Positions 1-13,956 of a stretch of DNA of 64,000 bases are shown one piece after another. Under the pieces are notes generated by a model. It was given only the letters and a program-made list of their open reading frames with translations, was not told the origin of the DNA and did not search any database. The DNA is from Diprion similis. Its lineage: Eukaryota; Arthropoda; Insecta; Hymenoptera; Diprionidae. The DNA lies in NCBI RefSeq assembly GCF_021155765.1, contig NC_060115.1:6428493-6492492 (forward strand). Reading direction: 5' to 3'. Made by a program: the position numbers and the translations under genes. Position 1 is the first letter of the stretch; the number at the start of each line of letters is the position of its first letter.

Positions 1-3000
1 GCGTTTAGCGACTTCTTCGAGGCTGTGTCTGCTGTCTTTTAGAGCGCGAGCGATCTCCTTAGCTTTGGCCTGCGTGGCTTCTAGAGAGCCGAGCAAGCCG
101 CCGCCGGACACTTGTTCGCCAAGGAGAAGATCCTGTCCGCGTGCAGCTCCGAGCTGAGCCAGAAGGTCAACACGTGCCGCGTCGCGTTCACCGGCGAGTT
201 TTTCCTCCCGTTCCAAGGCTGCTCTGCGAGCCTCTTCGAGGCCGGGAGTTTCTCGAAGAAGAGCACGCTCCACGAGCCGCTCGGCAAGGCTGCCGATTCC
301 GGCGCCAAGAACGACCTCCGCGACGACAGCCTCCCTCGGGAGTCCCTCACCCCTTACGACGGACTCCCTGCGCGTAGCCAAGAACAGTTTGAACCCGGGT
401 TGCGCGGCAAGAACTCGATCGCCAAGACGAAGAGGGCCGCGTCTCAAGAGCGGAAGGATCACCGGGGGCAGTGAATCGATCTCCTCGACGAGCAGCGGCT
501 TGCCGAAACGTACGGCGAGTTCCAGGGTCGTAAGGAAACGAGAATCTACGGGACTCGTGACCTCCAAACCACACGAGGCCTGGTTCGACTTCAACCAAGC
601 CACGGCGACTCCTGATGGATCCAGAAACAGCGGAACCAGGGGCCCCTTCAGGGCCCGGACTGCGCCGACGAGGCTCTCACTGTCGACCGGAAGACCCTGC
701 GCTCTCCAGGAAAGACGTTCGCGTTCAGTGGTGAGCAGATCAACCGATGTCTTATCGTCGTCTCGCCGATCCATGGAACTCTGGTAGACGAGCAACGTCG
801 CTGCGCCCGCTGCCTCCCTTGACAAGCGCATCTTTCTCTCGGTCAAATGTCGGTGCTGCTCTTCCCAGTCACGGTGCTCCGCGGCCAAACCCTGCAGCAA
901 ACCCTGAGCTGCCGCCAAACTAGTCTCTGTGCTTTCTGCTCGCAGCTGGAGAGCCGCGACGCCACGCGAATGCTCTGCAAGCTCCAGCTGCAGCTGACCA
1001 ACTCGACTCTCCACGGTGTTCAAACCCGCTGCCAGTCTGCCCAGCTGCGCCTCCGCCGCGGAAAGCCGTCTGTGGATTTTCATTTTCTTACAGTCAAATC
1101 GATATTTTTGAATTTTCAGTTAAACTTGAACGTAAGAATTATCAGTATGAACTTTTCAGAACTACAGCATCCACTGTGGATGCGAATAATTGTCAAATCG
1201 AATGGAATCGAATATTCAAACATTTCAATAATTCAGATCATTCAAATTATTGTAATGAATGGTTAATAAGTATAATATAAATTACTGAACAGTTAGACCT
1301 ATTGAATCCATTATGCATAATACACGCTAATCACGATAATAGCATCAGGAGGTTAAGTATAATTTTATTATTGGTCAAAGGGATTACCAGTATATTCGAA
1401 CTGAAAATCAATTATTTAAAGACTGGTATCACTGAAATTATTAGTGAAATTTAAATCCCTTTGAAACTCAAATTTTCCATGATTTTGAACTATTCTCAAA
1501 CTTTATCACAAAAAATGTCTGCAACAACTAATCCTCATCTCACTTACTCAGCAAGGACTCGCTGCTCCCTCTCAAGTGGAGCGACATCGCGAAGGACCTG
1601 GCCGTATCTGAGGTTGGCCAAAACCCAGGTGGCGAGAGGAGCAGCAGCAACAGACGCTCTCCTTGCTGTCTTTTCTTGGAAGCTCTCTGGTTTCTCGGTT
1701 ACGAGCTTTTCGACGGCATCGAGGCTCGCTGAAGAGCTTTGCCTCGCGTCCCAAGTCCTGAGCTCGTCCTTGACGCCACGTTTCGCGAGGAAAGTCTTCA
1801 TGCTGTTCCAGGATGTGTCGCGGATTCCCATTAGCCGCAGAACACCCTCGAGGACATCTCTCACCGGCGCGGGAGGTGCCCTTAACGAACGCACTTCCGC
1901 CAGGGCGTCGGCACTGATTCCTGCGACCGCCTGAGCGGCTTCTGCTACCAATGGTTCTACCCTACCCAACTCGGCTTCGATGTCACCCTTACGACGGGCC
2001 ACCTCGGCACTTTCACGCTCCGTCTCAGCTTTCAGAGTCGTCATTTCCTCTCGCTGACCAGTTGCGCCTCTCATTGTTGCCGTTATTTGATCTAGAGCCG
2101 AGGCTGCTTTGCCTTTTTCAATCTAGATATCATGACGAATAAGAAAATTGATTAAACAATCGATGAAATCAGCATTTCACCTTTTGATGATGAATAATGC
2201 TTCTTATTTTTTCGTTACAATCATGAAAAAAAGGAAATCCTTATTTGGTTTCAAGCGAAAAGTAACGTTTCTACTAAACCAAACTGTTTATACGGCAATT
2301 GGTCCCAACCTCTCATTTAAAAATTTCATGTTCAATCCACCGCCAAGTAATATAGATACTTCTGAATCAATTGTAATATAGGGATACCTCGAGCTCCTCG
2401 CGTTGTTTCGACGCCTCCGTCTGAAGTTTAGCAACTCTTTCACCCGCTTCCGTGAGGCGCCCGATACCAGCCTCAAGGCTAACGATCTCCTGTTCGACGT
2501 TCTGCATCCACTGCGTTTTTAGAATTTCATAGGAGTGTAAAAGTGCCAGGAAACTTGCAGGTGTCTGCTGTACAGGATCAGCTACCGCGAGATGAGCCGC
2601 AACTACGATTCCTACATCGGAATCCTGTTCCTCATCCCCATCCGCGCATTTTCGCACAGCCAACTCAGTCAAGGCTATCTTTGACGTCCACCAACGATCT
2701 CCTCCCAGAAGAACGCATTGTCGCAACACCCCTGATCGCAAAATCCATTCCTCTCTCGTGTCGCCCTCGTCCAATATCATAGCGACGCGAAGCAGTCGCT
2801 TCAAACCTGGTTAGAAATTATAAGATAAACGTAAAAGGCATTGTGTGAACAAAATTATCAGATGTAAAAATATATCATTGGAGTCATCCAATGTTATAGA
2901 GCTTCCTTTGATTATCTGACATCAATTTGTCTGCATTTAAAATTTACACAAATTATTGGGTGCATTCTTACGGTGCTGCAAATATTGCTCCAAGCTCCCA

Positions 3001-6000
3001 GCGAAGTCTTCTCTGCGTGCCAATTCACCAAGAGGCACGAGCATGCCATCCAGCTCCTCAGAGCTAACAAGCCCTGGAATTTCACCCTTGTCTATAAGAG
3101 CGGCAATCAGAATTGCAGTTTCCTCTTCTCTGAGGTGATGCTCTTCCAAAAGTAAAACTGTAGGCTCTCCGTCGATACCCGCAGATTGGACAGCTGCCTT
3201 TACAGCAGTTCGTCCTCGGCCTGAAAATACACACGTCACGAAGCAAAACGATGGATAAATAAATTTCATGTGTTATAAGGATTTTACACACACGTACCTG
3301 AAGCAGCGTTTATCAAGTTGAAGGAGGACAGCATCGCGGCGAGCCTCACCGCGGTTCTTCGTCCTGCACCAGGACGTCCAATCAGGACAACCCCTCCCTG
3401 ACCTCTCTGACCTCTTCCAAGAGCCCAGCTAGCTCCTTAAGTGAAAAATAAATGTGTTCGTGAAGAAATTTAATGGTTAGAAATAAAGTGACACTAATTT
3501 GATACTTTGGACAGTTAATTACGTCCTGGCACAATTAATTATACTACAAAAACAATCACCTGCAACCAACAGCAAAAATTGAGACGTCATTTCTACTTCA
3601 ACCGGTTGTCCTTCTCTCGCACATCTCACCGCAGCATTAGCAACTTGTTCACGCCACTGTTCTAGTGCGAATGGAATAAGCCCTATACCACCCCCATCCC
3701 CTTTCCAAGCATAAACATCATCCCCAGCCCCCTTAGTATCCGGGAATCTCGAAAGAACACTCGATTCCCAGCGTGATCTTTCGCGTTGGGTGAGCCTGTA
3801 TAAGGTGTTCATTTGTAGTGTATAATCAGGGAAAGGTAGTAAAAATTTTGATTATTCCTTGACAACCGCGAGTTTCACCTTGCGGAAAAAAGATGACGTC
3901 CGGCATCGACCAAGTGCTGAACCACCTCGGAAGCATCTTCTGGGCTCGGGTAAAACCGAAGCGCATCCGCCCAGGTCGCAAGATCACGAGCAGTCCATTC
4001 CGTCTCCGTTGATGCTAGTCCTCGAAAAGCGTCTAGCATCGCGGTTGCCATTCGAGGTATAAATGTATCCACAGCATCTCTTTTCCCAGTATTTTGCTTG
4101 ACCGCAGACCGCAGATGGAGCTCAACGATAGCCAGCAACTCCTTAGACCTTGGCTGCCTGTGAATAATGTCAGCATGATTAGAACACAAGCGGGTGTACA
4201 TAATGATTGACGAGAATAATCGCAGCCGGTACTTTGATGAAAAATTGGAAGGTAAAGATCGGAACATTTATCTTACGGCATGTGGTGAGTTGCCAGAAGA
4301 GCTTCCAGCCTCGGGTGAAGAGGCGTAACGGAGTCCGCTGTGCAAACAGCAGAAACTGGAAGTTTAGCAAACTCTAGATCCTCCTCATAGAATCCACCTT
4401 CCTGGAGTATCTGTCTTACAAGTTCCTGGAAGTAGAAGGAAATACACAGGCATCATTAAACATGTGAAAGCACCATGAAGATGAATGGTACCTGCAGATT
4501 CTTCGAAGCCAAGTGAATATCCTCAAGCAGCAGAATCAGGCGTCGCCCGCTCTTCGGTCTGTAGGTTCTACCGTTGGCCGATGACGCGTCTACTTGAATG
4601 CAAGCTCGTTTTAGACGCGCCACTAACTCCTCAGGGCCATGCAGAGAAGAGCCCCGGACCACCGAGGCACCGCTTCGCATGTCCCGCGTTGACGCGAGAG
4701 CCGCCGCAATCGTTGAGCTTTTTCCACACCCGGGTGAGCCTCGTAACAGAACTGGATGGCCCGATTCTATCCAAGGGCTCACGGCTGCCAGGGCAATCTT
4801 CACGGAGCCTGAAAAGGCAGGAAATCGGAGTAGTGTAAGTGAGGTTCAACGACCAGGTATCGCGACATGGAGTACCTGAGAGGAATAGCGGGCCTTCATC
4901 AGTGTCTAAATAAATCACAGCGTCATCGAGTGGTTCCAATCGATCCCTTTCCGGGTCGTACGTAACAGCACAAGGTTTTTTCGGATCTGGACATCTGCCA
5001 GTGTAATCAATCCTTTTAATTAAGTACCGATCTAGAAGTGTTTGAGAAAAGTAGCGACTCACCTGCAGTCACAAATCTCGTACAGAAGTCGTGCCAAGTT
5101 GTCACGAGATACGGGATCCTCAATTTCGCCGCACAACGACTGGACCAACGCAAGAGCTGCCCTAGTGCGAGTCCTAGCTATTCCCAGGTGCGCCATGACG
5201 GCGTCGACTAGTCCTGAAGCTGACGATCGTTGTCTGTTTGTTTTGAGCGCCACCTCGATACCTAGAAAGAAGAGAATGGCCAGGTTATCGAAGAAAATTG
5301 CGTTACCAGATCTAGCTGTGAAGTTCCTTGCCTTTTGACAAATGAGTCAGAGCGACATCCTGCACCTGCAAAGGAAAGTTTTCAAGACGTGACGGTGAAA
5401 TCAGCGACTTAACGGAAAGGGAACCGAGATGAACGACACCCAGACGAGAGACAGTCGCTGGACTTGCTCCGTCGAGCCGATGAGTCTCGAAGATGAATCT
5501 TGAGAAGATGAACAAAGTTTGAACGTTATTATTTCTTTATTCACATCAAGCTTAAGGTATAGAAAAAACATGCTTAAAAGGTATAATACCTTGTTCCAGC
5601 GCCTAAACGGACGCCGACTCCATTCGGTAAAGTCAATAAACGGTTGTCATCCAGGGCAGAATTTAGAGCCTCCGCCCAGGCGGGTTCAACGTCTCCATCC
5701 AAGACGATCCAAGTCGGAGTATCTCCTGCGGAAGCAACGTTACCAGAGAGGAGGCCTTCCTTCCATTCCCTGAGCATTGAATGGTGATACAGTATGTTAC
5801 AGTACAGTGCAGTTGTGTCTAAAGTGCAATGTAGATGTGGAAACGTACCTCGTCTGTGGATCGACGCGACCCAGAAGTTTCGTCTTAGCCACCGCACCGG
5901 GGTAAACTAGGAGCTGGGTAACCGGCTTCCCGATGCGCGCCATCGCGCTGACAAGTGTTCGCCGAAGAAGGGTCTTTCCACAACCTGGAGGGCCAACGAT

Positions 6001-9000
6001 AGCAACGCCTGTGCGAGCCTGGAGCTGTTGGTCGAGCTGAACACACCTCTGGACTATTTCGGTGCCGAGTTCTGAAGCCTTGCAGATAGTCTCTACAGCG
6101 ATAGAAAGCTCGGTGGTATTGTGAAGAGATTGGACACTGTGTGAATTCGAAGTTTTCTCATTTGGAAACACATCCGACAGCAGAGCGGCAAACTTGGCCG
6201 AATCAGATTCGGTTAGTTTCGGCATTATAGCGGTCCGCAATCCTTCCAACAGTCTGAAAAATGTTCAACTAAATTTGTACAGAACAATTTTCACCAGTCT
6301 ATGAAACAAATTGAAAGTCATTACCTCGTAGTCTCAGCATCAGACCGTTTTCCAGAGGATCGATAAACGGCCTCAAGGACAGACTTGAGTGCCCTGAGTC
6401 CCCAGTCGTAGTGAGGCTGTCTAGACAAGAGTTTGTGTGCCAAATCCAATGTTTCGACAAGCTGTTTTGCGAGAGTCCGAGCTTCTAGAAAACCGGCGCA
6501 CTCCAAAAGTGAACCAGCGATGTCGAGTTGATCGGGACGTGCCATAGCAACAGGACGGAAGAGTCTAGCCAAAGAATCTGGAAGCCTGTGTCGCCCACCG
6601 TACTCAGCTCCGGCTGGGTTCATCGTTATAAAAATGCAGCAGTGTGGGTCTAACTTGACGCGATCAGTCCCAAGCTTAACCTGAGCCACACCATCGCGAA
6701 CTGCCTCTTGCAGCGGTCCGACGAGCATCGAAACCGCACTCAGTGTCTCCTCCTTCAGCCTGTTGAACTCGTCGAAACAGCCCCAAGCTCCAGCCTGTGC
6801 CAAGCCACCCAGAATTCGACGCACGCTACTTGCGTCCATTCCTGCACGTCGAATCACGTTCAATCTTTTCGGTTTCTACAGACAAATGATCCCGCAATTC
6901 CACTACGCACGTACCTTCATCGCAGTTGAAAACAAGGACAAGCCTTCCCAGGATAGCACCGAGTGCCTTGACACTCTCAGTTTTTCCAGTCCCAGCTGGG
7001 CCAGTTGGACTGCCACCCAAACCAAGCCTCATCGCCTGGGTCAGAGCCAGGAAACATCTTTCCGTAAGCGAGGTGCGAACGAGCCCGATACTGGCTCCTT
7101 GGTACTCGAAACGATAAGGAAACTCAGCACCAGCGCAACGAATCATCGGTCCACCAGTTTCGGCGGTCTACGAACAAATCGGTTGATTTTACACAAGTTT
7201 ATTCTTTCGAGTAACGTTTTCCAAGATTTTCTGGAAGTTTGAAAATTCACTATGAGTGTGACTCACCCCCCTATACGTCCTCAACTGCCGACTCCAGTCC
7301 CAGGATATCTTGGTGACGCTTCCAGGTGCGGTCATGGTCGAGTTGACCAGTGACCGAACAACTCCGAGATGATGAACGACGTCAAGGAGGAGTCCGCGAG
7401 CTTTCAGAGCGGTCAGTTTGTCCCCAATGTCCTCCAAGCCCCGGTACCGTGCGCGTTGTGCCTCTAAAGCCTCTACAAGGTTCTTTAGAGACGTAACGCC
7501 CTCACGCATCGCTCGCTCACATCGTTCCGTGAACCGAATTCGTTCCGAGAGAAGGAGAATCTGTATAGATTTGGCACAACGCTGTATAGTGTCAAAATGG
7601 AGAAGAGAACCTATTTGATTACCTGGGCGGGATAGTGCGAAGGGTCGGGTGACGAATCTGCCAAACACTCGTCCAAGCTCAGACGCAAAGCGTCCCTGAT
7701 GCCGGCTTCAAGAGCGTCGAGCCACTCCGGTAACGGTTCTGTCAGCTCAATATCTCTCGGCAGCTTGATCACCTCGCCCTCCGGAGATATAACGGCTTTC
7801 AGAAAATTTCGATCTGTAATAGCGCCACCAAGTCCTGGAAACAATTTAGGCAAGTGTGCCTCCAATCCTCGTCCTCCGGACACCAATTCCAGAAGGTCTT
7901 CGTCACTCAGGAAATAGAGCCTCGGATATGCAGCTCGCTTTTCCTTTGAATCATACGCATAATTCAAGTTTATACGGAGAACAAGCGGAGATAAAAGAAA
8001 GAGAAAGATAGAACCGCGACAATATTACCTCGAGGAATTCATCCAGGCTGCGCTGACACCGGTCCAAAGCATCCTTGAGATCTACTAAGGCAGGAAGAGG
8101 AAGTCGTCGTAATGCCGGGACTCTGGGGTCCCTTGATATTTCTGCCATTAGATATCTGAAAAAACATCGATTTCTGTATTGTCTGCACAACCACAAAAAT
8201 TAACTCTAGTTTCTTTACGTACCTGAACTCCTTATCAGCTCTCATCCATTTGGCAACCTCGTTGGGCGCTGCACCTCCGCCAAATATTGGCTCCAAGTAA
8301 ATCCACTTTCTCTGAACTGCGCTCAGGATTCGTACCCTTTCTTCTAACTCGGAGAGAGCAGCTTCCCAGCGAACTGCTCGAGCCGCAAATCTCTCATAGC
8401 AAGAAGAACTTCTAGCTCCCTCCAGGAGAAGCCGTAGCTCACCTGTTGTTGACATTCATTTGCATCATGAACTCGGTGAAAAATTCTCATTATGGTTGTT
8501 CAAGTACGGGCAAGTATTATCCGTTTTACCCACGTACAAGTTGCATGAACACAAACCTGCCCTTGCTAAAAGACCAGCGTATTCCACAACAGTGTGCACG
8601 ATTGCTCCTTGGCTGTCCTTAGACGATTGCAGAGGAAGGGAGGCGGATCCTTCCCAGGACTCGAGTTCAGCGAGTGCCTGACGAATACCTCCCTCAGCAG
8701 CAGCCCTCTTGGTCACCATCTAGAGCGATTAACACATAATAAGTAGAGAGGAAGAAAAATTCATAAACATTATCTGAAGACTGAATTTATTCTAAGACTG
8801 AATATTGTCTCGTTAAAGAATTAAAATTGTTGTAATCTTTTATTCAGTTTCGTTTACGTCCCCATTCTTACCTTGATATATTCAATTTTTTCGTTAATGA
8901 CAGAAGCAGCGTTCAAAACATGCCCAAGAGTAACATCCTGGAGCTTTTTGGCCGGCAGACCAAGGATTTCGGTAAGTTCAGCCCAGTGTTCATCGACGAG

Positions 9001-12000
9001 ATCGTCCGATCGAAGATGCTGTGCCCACTCAACCGCAGACCTGATTTCACGAATTCTTTTTTCAACAAAAGTGACTCGTCTGGTTGGGTCCTGTTCAAGT
9101 CCCGCTGCAGGACCCCGAATCCGAGTTTCCCACGAGTCGAGCCAGTCCTGAAAACGGGGTAACCTCCTCCTCGCAACGGTCCACTCCTCCGCCTCCTGCT
9201 TGCCAAGTTCCTCTATAAACTCGGCTTGCACTTTGCAGTTAGTTTCCAGAGCTTCAAGTTCTGCTTCAATTTCCGCAGACGCCGGGACTCCACTCTCATC
9301 TGGGTCGGTTTGAAGGTCATCCTACAGAGGAATGGAATTTTCACAGAAAAAATTGGCGTGAAAAAAAGAAGACAAAGAAATATACTAACCACCCCAATTT
9401 CAACAAGGTTCAAACCGAGCCGACGGCACTCCTCATCAAGCCCCTTTTTTATCGCCTTCAAAGCAAACCATCGCTCTCGTGTCGCTACGAGCCACTCGAC
9501 GTCAGTTACTTCCGACCTCGAACTCCACCTCACCTCCCATCGCTCCCTGTCATCTCGTAATGCAACGTACCTGTGCCGAAGATTCAACTTCGCATCTTCC
9601 ATTTGCCGCGTTATCACCGTCTGGTGTCGCTCCAGCCGATCTCCAAGGCCTTCCCATGCCGCCCTCGCACCGTTTACCCCTGAAGGAATTCAGGTGCTTC
9701 TTCATTCACTTTTCGTTGCTTTCAGGGGGACCCTTATGTCGCGGAAACAGATTACTATTGGATGCAAATACCAATATTTTCCACGACCACGACCAAACAT
9801 CAACCGTGAATTTTTCCAAACCGATAAACTTTAAAGTTCCTACTCGAATGAAGAATTTTCCTTGCATAATACTCAGTTTCCGCAACATACTAGTTCTTCT
9901 AAAAGCGAGTATTCTCAGCTAACCATATCCTACCTTCAAGTCGCTCCCTGGTCCAGGCTGCCAGGACTCTTGCGAGTCCGGCGATGTCCTCAAGCTCGTT
10001 TGCAATTCCGGTAGCATCATCACGTATTCTTGCGTATGCCTCACGGGCCAATCCAATTTCCTCTATGCTTCTCGGACGTCGGTCGAGTTCCTGCGAAGCC
10101 GATGAGAGGAACTCAGTTACTGCAACCAATCGTGATGACGCCTCCGTTCTCAGATCCACCGAGAGACGCTCCCAACTCCTTCGCGTTGTCGACTCAAGGT
10201 CTGCTCTTGCCGTCCCTGTGTCCACCCGAATGCACCACAGGCGAATTTCACTTCCCCTCAATCGGCCCACCTGGTGAAAACTGTTCAAGTGAGTGAATGT
10301 CATTGAGAAGGGAAAAGAAATTGTTCTCTAATGTGTAAATGGAAAAGTTTCACCTCCTGGGCCCACTGCTTGGCATCCTTGAAGGCCTTCTCCCACTCAA
10401 CAGGTGGACGACTTTTCAATCTGTAATTTATCAATTATCATCAGATCGATCAAGTGCACCAATTACTAATCTGTAGAGAAGAATTGATCTCACCGTTCAC
10501 CAGGGTCCATTCTTGCAGGGGCAGCGAGTGGTATCCACTTGACACGGGTCGCTTCCATTGCGGCAAGAACGATTTCCGCCTCCGCGTAGACACGCCCGAA
10601 TAGATAAGCGCTGCGTCGAACGAGGCCACCGAATTGTCCTTCGGCAGCATCGCCAACGCCCCTGAAGTTCGTGGGAATAGCGAGGAACCGACGGAGCGCG
10701 GAATAAACTTTCGCTCGGACCTCTTCCATTGGGGGCCGCCACTGAAGACGGCCATCGTGATATACAAGTTCAACTCGGATTTCCGGGAGCTTCTGAAGAA
10801 GCGAGGGCAGCGCAGCCCTGTATGAGATACAAGATGAATTTAGAAGTGATATAAACAGACGTCAGAGTCAAAGAAGTTAAATTTTCTTACCGGTAAGCTA
10901 CGCCAAGTGCCTTCAACAGCTGACGATCCCAGTGCAGCTTCCACGCCTTGGTGTTGCCGTACTGTCCTTCGACTGTGTCGACCGTGGACCGCATATTACG
11001 CAGCGTCTCCTTCCATCCGTTTTGATTGGTCGCTAAATTTACGGCATCCCCTTTGAGCAAACTCGCCACGCGTTCGCAAAGAGCCGAGTGTTTTTCACTC
11101 AACTCCGAATTCTGTTGCGCAAATTTACGCACCTAGAAGACATAGATAACAGAGATCGTTAACGGATGTTTGTTACCAACTGTACAGAAACTTAGCAATG
11201 AATTGTTCGGTTTCATTCACCGTGGAATCGTAAAAGTCGAGATTCACTAAAAAAATGGAAAGGACACTCACCAGCTCCCTCAGTCGCGCAGTGTATGCGT
11301 CGACTCTTTGGGGGTCGTTCCATGCAACTCCTGACTGTTCGCGAACTGCACGAGCCAATTCCAACGCGGCCACAAGCATGAGGGGCCTTTGAGACGGGAC
11401 CATGCGATCCCCGATGGTGTTGTGGAAGGTGGCAACCTGCTGCAAAGCCCTAGCGCGGCTCGCCAAGGCTCCTGACCTTTCAGCCAGCTGGCCAATCTCA
11501 CGAGGAAGTTCGATTCCTGGTTAAAATTGTGCATGAATTTTTTTGGGGTGTCGATACGATTCGTTAAGGGAGATATTCACCTTGCCCAGCCAGTGCTCGG
11601 ACCTCGCGAACGAGTTGCGTCAGCCGCGGGTCGTAGGTAACGCGCATCATGCTCGCCCCGGTTAGCTCAACCACTGCACCATCCGCGTCAAGGCTCAGCT
11701 CCTTCGATATCACCGCTGTTCGAACCTCATTGGTCTAATTCAACAAGTGAGAAGAGAATTGGATTGATCATGTGATCGGAAACCAATGTCATTCTGATTG
11801 CTCGCTTCTCACTCGTCTTACCCACGACTCGATGAACTCTTGTCTCCGCGATGCGGCCTCTTTCAAAGCCGCGGTGATGGTCGTTACTGCATCCTCATAT
11901 CCAGGAAGATCCGCAAGCAGTTCTTTGACGAGTTTCCTCAGTCCCTCGAGCCTGAGCTCAGCTGTCCTAGCGGCCTGGATATCTTGAAGGATGCGAGGAC

Positions 12001-13746
12001 TATCGAGGAGGCGAACCGTGTCTGGGCCGATTTGATAAGATTCTGTAACGAAGCGTCGCAATTGTTTATACCAAGGGGCGGGATGAGATTCGGATATTTC
12101 ACTTGAATTAAGCGTTTAACGAACCCACAAGACCGCTGACGGCCGAAAGCAGAGCCTCTCGCTCGCCACGAAGCGCCCTCCTCAGAGCTTCTCTTTTTAG
12201 GAGTTCCCCATAGCGACGAAATTCTGCAGCCAAGCCAGCCGGACCTCGAACCCCGGAGAACTGGGCACGCAGCTTTGCAGCTACCCTTTCTTCGGCGGGT
12301 CCCAAGGAGTCCTCAACCTTCCGCTTAGCTCGTTCCCATGCAGCCTCGTCCTCGTCCGCACTGAGGCCTGCGAAAAACAAGGAAAAACACTAGGCTGTGG
12401 CACCCTATCAGTTCACCTTTCCAAGTTCAGTAGCTTACCTTGAACTTCATCGAAGACTCGTAGTAGATGGTCCGCTCCGAGTGCGGCACGCTCACCTGGT
12501 GTCAATAGTCTAACCAGCTGCCGGTGTTGAGCACGAAGTTCCGTAAGGAGCCTGAAACAAAATAGCGTTCCAGGAAAGTTGACTCTATCGTGCGAGAGTA
12601 AAATGCTGGAGTACAAATAACATGTTTTTTAAATTTACAAAAGGAGGTCCTTTATCTGACATACCTAAGTCGTTTTCCCAATCTGGCACATCTCTGAGGC
12701 GTGTGAACCGGGCCTTTCCAAGGATGAAGGGATTGGTGGGGCCAAAAGAGTCCGGTTAGTCTTTCACAGGAAAGCGTCCACTTCTCGCAGAGGCTCGCCC
12801 CGATGGCCACAGATTCATCCCTCACCTGGGGTCCGTCACCGGCCCCAATTACTTGCGCATTGACGAGAGACTCCGTGACGGAGACGATTTCGTTACCAAT
12901 AACGTCGAGCAACGATCTCATTCTATGCTCCGAGTATGCTGACCCCTCGAGCTTCCACAGGTCGTCGACGTACCCAGCAACCGCTTCCAACGCCTCCTCA
13001 GCGGCCTCGAGGCTTTCTCTGATATAATCAGGTTAAGCGAAGGTGATAAACAAATGCGAGATTATGAGGTCAGAAGAAGAGCCGAAACCAACCGTGAAGC
13101 CGCAGCGCGATCCAGCTCGACTCTCATTCGCTTTAAAGTCTCCGTAGCTTCAAGGGCAACTCGTCGTTCCTCGGAGTTTTTCCCCCCGCTAGCCCGTCTC
13201 TCCCAAGTTGCCTGTTCTTCAAGGACCGTAGTGGTCGGCCGGGGTCCAAGAAGACCCTCTTCCAGCCTCTTCAGCAGATCTCCAGTGACCCCCGCCCGCT
13301 GTAAAGCCGGACCCCAGACCAGGCGAAGGGCACTCAACAGAGCTGAGCCTTCCCCCGTGTTGGAAGAACCCGCACGCTTCGCGTTGCCACCTGTCGTCGC
13401 GACCTGAACCAGGTCGTGGAAGTTCTCGTCTGTCACTGAGGCAGCTTTCACCTGAAAAATCCAGGACGAATCAGTGCTTGCGGTGTAATCTTGAATTAGG
13501 AGGAAATCTAATTACCTTGAAGAAGACCAAGGTGTTGCCTCCACGGGAGGGTAGCTCGATAGTGAGTTTTAGTCCCATGTCCTCCGACTCTCGGGGCTGG
13601 GCGCACAACGTCTTGCACGAAGGTTCATCGAGGAATTTGTCGACCTCAGGAGTAGCCGCGATTCCTGGATTCGCGTCGACCGGAACTCCGAAATAATGTG
13701 AAGCCGTTGATACTATCAACGATCTCCCTCCGTCAAGCTTCACCAT
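1..13746 (-). CDS. DYNC2H1: Cytoplasmic dynein 2 heavy chain, 5' and central part (3' end beyond window)
   Basis: Motor subunit of the retrograde intraflagellar-transport dynein, which returns cargo from cilium tip to base; in insects it is expected in ciliated sensory neurons. The start ATG is at 13746. Verified early exons are 13516-13746, 13093-13451, 12665-13018, 12439-12551, 12125-12367 and one beginning at 12042; phases agree and one intron is only 82 bp. The N-terminal tail (for example SHYFGVP, then [13 protein letters not shown] and LGKRL) resembles DYNC2H1 rather than dynein-1 or axonemal chains. Walker A motifs are AAA1 GPAGTGKT at 6979-7002, AAA2 GPPGCGKT at 5971-5994, AAA3 GSPGCGKS at 4717-4740, and a degenerate AAA4 GRPGAGRRT at 3353-3379. 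AAA1 Walker B lies in GCFDEFNRL near 6760-6790. The microtubule-binding tip lies around 1700-1880, the second stalk helix around 700-1080, and AAA5 (LLVEEID) near 500. AAA6 and the C-terminal region are outside the window. No frame break was seen, but later splice sites were not all checked. Confidence 0.97.
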
Positions 13747-13901
13747 TTTCGAATACCGTACAGCTCGATTTGAATTGTTTCAAAGGAACACTTTTACCCA
13801 AGCTCATGAAGTGACAATGGACTTGACAAAATGTGACAAGGTTGAAGGGGAAATGTCACTTGGGTTGTTTCTTACAAACGATGTCATAATGTACTGTCAC
13901 T

Positions 13902-13955
13902 GTTACCAAGGTACGCGTGACAACCTTGTTTGGCCACGTGCGTACCCATGACAAC
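13902..13955. promoter_or_regulatory. Candidate RFX X-box cluster upstream of the dynein-2 gene
   Basis: Two 15-bp direct repeats, gtacgcgtgacaacc (13911-13925) and gtacccatgacaacc (13942-13956), each carry a perfect right half-site (GACAAC) of the RFX X-box consensus GYTRYY-N1-3-RRHRAC. A third near match, gttaccaaggtac, lies at 13902-13914 and has a perfect left half-site. All fail two positions in the other half. They lie about 160-210 bp upstream of the dynein-2 start codon. X-boxes controlled by RFX factors commonly drive cilia genes in animals, so the position fits; function is inferred. Confidence 0.4.
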
Positions 13956-13956
13956 C

